Source: Gemmatimonadota bacterium (lineage in GTDB: Bacteria > Gemmatimonadota > Gemmatimonadetes > Gemmatimonadales > GWC2-71-9). Taken from it: DNA of 7,227 nt. Where the stretch lies: contig JACZUR010000114.1 in the NCBI GenBank assembly GCA_022573095.1, positions 1 through 7,227 of the forward strand, written 5' to 3'. The notes below the pieces were generated by a model. The model worked only from the letters and a program-made list of their open reading frames with translations, had not been told where the DNA came from and did not search any database. Made by a program: the position numbers and the translations under genes. Shown here in pieces: positions 5,659-7,227 of the stretch (position 1 is the stretch's first letter; every line of letters begins with the position of its first letter).

Positions 5659-6598
5659 TTTTGTAGACCGCCTTTTGCCAATCAATTGTCTGCCGTATAC
5701 CCTTGTCCAGCGATACCGTTGCCTCGTGTTTCAAGTCTCGCCTGGCTTTGCTGTTATCGCTCTTCTTATCGCGCGTATTGTGCTCCTCAACTTGCTCATA
5801 CGCCACCAGGTTATCATCTTTGCCTACATACGCTAAAATCATGTCAGACAACATCTTGATGCCGTGATACTCGTCGCCGCAAATATTGTATACCTCGCCC
5901 GCAACAAAATTGTCCGTGACATTCGCCAGCGTTCTTGATGTATCGTCAATATAGGATGACGTTCGATGGTGGTCCAGATAGACAGTGTAAGGCATATAGT
6001 GTAACGCCCGGTATACAAACTGACATATCACGCTGCGATATTCCGAATAATACTCGCCCGGCCCATAAGTATTGAACAGGCGCACGCGCACCGTCTCAGT
6101 CGCGTGGCGGTCGGCAGTGTTGAGAATTTGTGTCTCGTTGACCCACTTCGAGATGGCATAATCATTAAGCTGGCGGATGGCATGCATGTGCGGCACATCC
6201 TCAACCATCACACCATCGTAATCGCCATACACTTCGCTGGTGGAGGCCTGGAAGACCTTGGCCTTCACGCGTTTGGCGAGGCCCAGTACGTTGATCGCGC
6301 CGTGCACACTGGTCTTGGTCGTTTGCACCGGGTTGAACTGATAGTGGATCGGCGAAGCCGGGCAGGCAAGGTTGAAAATCTCATCGACCTCTACATAGAG
6401 CGGAAAGGTAATATCGTGCCTTTGGAGTTCGAAACGAGGATTGTCGAGCAGCTGAAGTATATTATCACGCGTTCCCGTAAAGAAGTTATCGACGCAAAGG
6501 ACATCATACCCCTCGTCAAGCAGACGCTTGCAAAGATGCGATCCAAGAAATCCGGCGCCGCCGGTCACTAGCACGCGTTTTCGTAATGCGTATTGCAT
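5651..6598 (-). CDS. NAD-dependent sugar epimerase/dehydratase, UXS-like N-terminal half (extended SDR)
   Basis: This 315-residue extended short-chain dehydrogenase carries the dinucleotide motif GGAGFLG (13-19), the S-T-S-E-V-Y-G segment (119-125) and the catalytic Y-A-I-S-K (147-151). Residues 1 to ~126 are very close to UDP-glucuronate decarboxylase (UXS): VDNFFTGTRDNI, RHDITFPLYVEVDEI, NLACPASPIHYQ, TTKTSVHGAINVLGLAKR. The rest does not follow UXS, which has a DPEVHPQ...WGNVNP...CYDEGKR stretch. It instead follows another NAD-dependent epimerase/dehydratase subfamily: Y-D-G-V-M, NDYAISKWVNE, RLFNTYGPGEYY, HHRTSSYIDDT, GEVYNICGDEYH. Arg212 and Glu122 keep the positions used for decarboxylation in UXS. 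The enzyme makes a nucleotide sugar for the surrounding polysaccharide cluster; its exact product is uncertain. The start is supported by AAAAGGGA 8 nt before ATG. It lies 37 nt after the sugar transferase gene. Confidence 0.88.
   Translation of the reverse strand: MQYALRKRVLVTGGAGFLGSHLCKRLLDEGYDVLCVDNFFTGTRDNILQLLDNPRFELQRHDITFPLYVEVDEIFNLACPASPIHYQFNPVQTTKTSVHGAINVLGLAKRVKAKVFQASTSEVYGDYDGVMVEDVPHMHAIRQLNDYAISKWVNETQILNTADRHATETVRVRLFNTYGPGEYYSEYRSVICQFVYRALHYMPYTVYLDHHRTSSYIDDTSRTLANVTDNFVAGEVYNICGDEYHGIKMLSDMILAYVGKDDNLVAYEQVEEHNTRDKKSDNSKARRDLKHEATVSLDKGIRQTIDWQKAVYKIE
5668..5676 (-). promoter_or_regulatory. Candidate Shine-Dalgarno for the hybrid ORF
   Basis: AAAAGGCGG on the - strand, inside the 3' end of the epimerase gene, stands 9 nt before the TTG at 5658. 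It favours that start over the TTG at 5685, which lies upstream of it. Confidence 0.5.
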
Positions 6599-6606
6599 GA
6601 CTTCTG

Positions 6607-6614
6607 TCCCTTTT
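6607..6614 (-). promoter_or_regulatory. Shine-Dalgarno for the UXS-like gene
   Basis: AAAAGGGA on the - strand ends 8 nt before the ATG at 6598. It lies in the 37-nt gap after the sugar transferase, where no promoter or terminator is seen. Confidence 0.65.
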
Positions 6615-6635
6615 GACTGCCGTTCGCTGTTGTCG

Positions 6636-7227
6636 TTATTCTCCGGAACCTCTCAATACTGCGGGTACCGTCTTTAGCATGATTTGGAAATCGAGCCACA
6701 GAGACCACCGGTCGATGTATTCGAGGTCAAGCTTCATCCATTCGTCAAACGAGCTGTGGTCTCTGCCATTGACCTGCCACAGGCCCGTAATGCCCGGGCG
6801 AACGCTGATCCGGCGGCGGTGCCAGTCCTCGCTGAATCCCGCGTAGTCCCGGAGCGGCAGGGGCCTTGGTCCAACGAGGCTCATATCGCCTTTTAATACA
6901 TTGAACAGCTGGGGTATTTCATCGATGCTGGACTGTCGCAGGAATTTGCCGATCGGCGTGATCCGAGGATCGCCTTCGATCTTGAATACAGGGCCGGCCG
7001 CCTCATTAAGATGTTCGAGTGCAGCCTGTTGCTGTTCTGCCCCCACCACCATCGTACGGAACTTGAGCATCCGAAATCGTTTCTTGTTCAGGCCGACACG
7101 CTCCTGTGAAAAATTCACGGGACCGGGAGAGGTCAGCTTGATCAGCAGCGCCGTAACAATGAGCACCGGCAGAAACAAAATAATGAAAAAAGCACTTAGC
7201 AGAACATCCAGGGCACGCTTAGTGGCT
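6636..7227 (-). CDS. Polyisoprenyl-phosphate sugar-phosphotransferase (bacterial sugar transferase family, 5'-partial)
   Basis: This is the C-terminal domain of a WcaJ/WbaP/ExoY-type initiating transferase, which moves a sugar-1-phosphate from a nucleotide sugar onto undecaprenyl phosphate at the inner membrane, the first step of exopolysaccharide or capsule repeat-unit assembly. The frame stays open through the right edge of the window, reading KRALDVLLSAFFIILFLPVL, the characteristic Lys-Arg plus membrane hairpin that opens the catalytic domain. The apparent TTG start at 7178 is therefore not real. Further hallmarks are KLTSPGPV, ERVGLNKKRFRMLKFRTM, GPVFKIEGDPRITPIGKFLR, SSIDEIPQLFNVLKGDMSLVGPRP, RPGITGLWQVNGR and LDLEYIDRWSLWLDFQIM. 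The active-site Asp-Glu pair (SIDEIPQ) and the GPRP segment are intact. Whether a long N-terminal membrane region precedes it (WcaJ/WbaP) or not (ExoY) cannot be seen. It is the first gene of the leftward polysaccharide set. Confidence 0.95.
   Translation of the reverse strand, partial: ATKRALDVLLSAFFIILFLPVLIVTALLIKLTSPGPVNFSQERVGLNKKRFRMLKFRTMVVGAEQQQAALEHLNEAAGPVFKIEGDPRITPIGKFLRQSSIDEIPQLFNVLKGDMSLVGPRPLPLRDYAGFSEDWHRRRISVRPGITGLWQVNGRDHSSFDEWMKLDLEYIDRWSLWLDFQIMLKTVPAVLRGSGE

Noticed and set aside
6104..6571. A 155-codon + strand open frame
   Set aside because: It lies wholly inside the strongly supported UXS-like gene on the other strand and shows no family signature; it is a codon-composition shadow.
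7176..7178. TTG as a true start of the sugar transferase
   Set aside because: The upstream codons in frame encode the conserved KRALDVLLS segment of the family, so the gene continues beyond the window.
1..7227. CRISPR arrays, tRNA or rRNA genes, insertion sequences
   Set aside because: No direct-repeat array, cloverleaf, rRNA-like stretch or transposase signature was seen on either strand.

Overview
The window looks like a chromosomal accessory stretch from a Gram-negative bacterium, probably a proteobacterium. The signs are two lipoproteins with Gly after the lipidated Cys, a secreted-type FG-GAP propeller, exopolysaccharide genes and moderate-to-high GC. The taxon itself cannot be read from the sequence.

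Left part (1-3653, + strand): the 3' end of a calcium-loop FG-GAP beta-propeller gene is followed by two lipoprotein genes in what looks like one transcription unit. The first lipoprotein carries two tandem Ig/Fn3-like repeats and a UlaG-type metallo-beta-lactamase-fold domain. The second carries a putative-Ig domain and an M23 (LytM-type) peptidase domain. The second lipoprotein's Shine-Dalgarno overlaps the first one's stop codon. All three products should sit outside the cytoplasm.

Middle (3798-4746, - strand): a two-gene unit encodes an AAMDC/Mth938-type (DUF498) protein, then a diverged macro-domain-like protein. It converges on the lipoprotein genes. Behind it (4747-5172) lies no intact gene, but it holds a clear decayed fragment of an OmpR/PhoB-type response-regulator DNA-binding domain (about 4866-5102).

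Right part (5173-7227, - strand): the end of an exopolysaccharide or capsule cluster, transcribed leftward. In order of transcription it holds a polyisoprenyl-phosphate sugar-phosphotransferase (cut by the window edge), an NAD-dependent sugar epimerase/decarboxylase, and a short hybrid ORF. The epimerase reads as a UDP-glucuronate decarboxylase (UXS) N-terminal half joined to the C-terminal half of a different SDR subfamily. The hybrid ORF joins the first ~65 residues of a nucleotide-sugar dehydrogenase to a TfoX N-terminal-type domain. Two apparent gene fusions in a row, next to a decayed regulator, mark this cluster edge as a rearranged junction. That junction and the AAMDC/macro pair are the most notable content.
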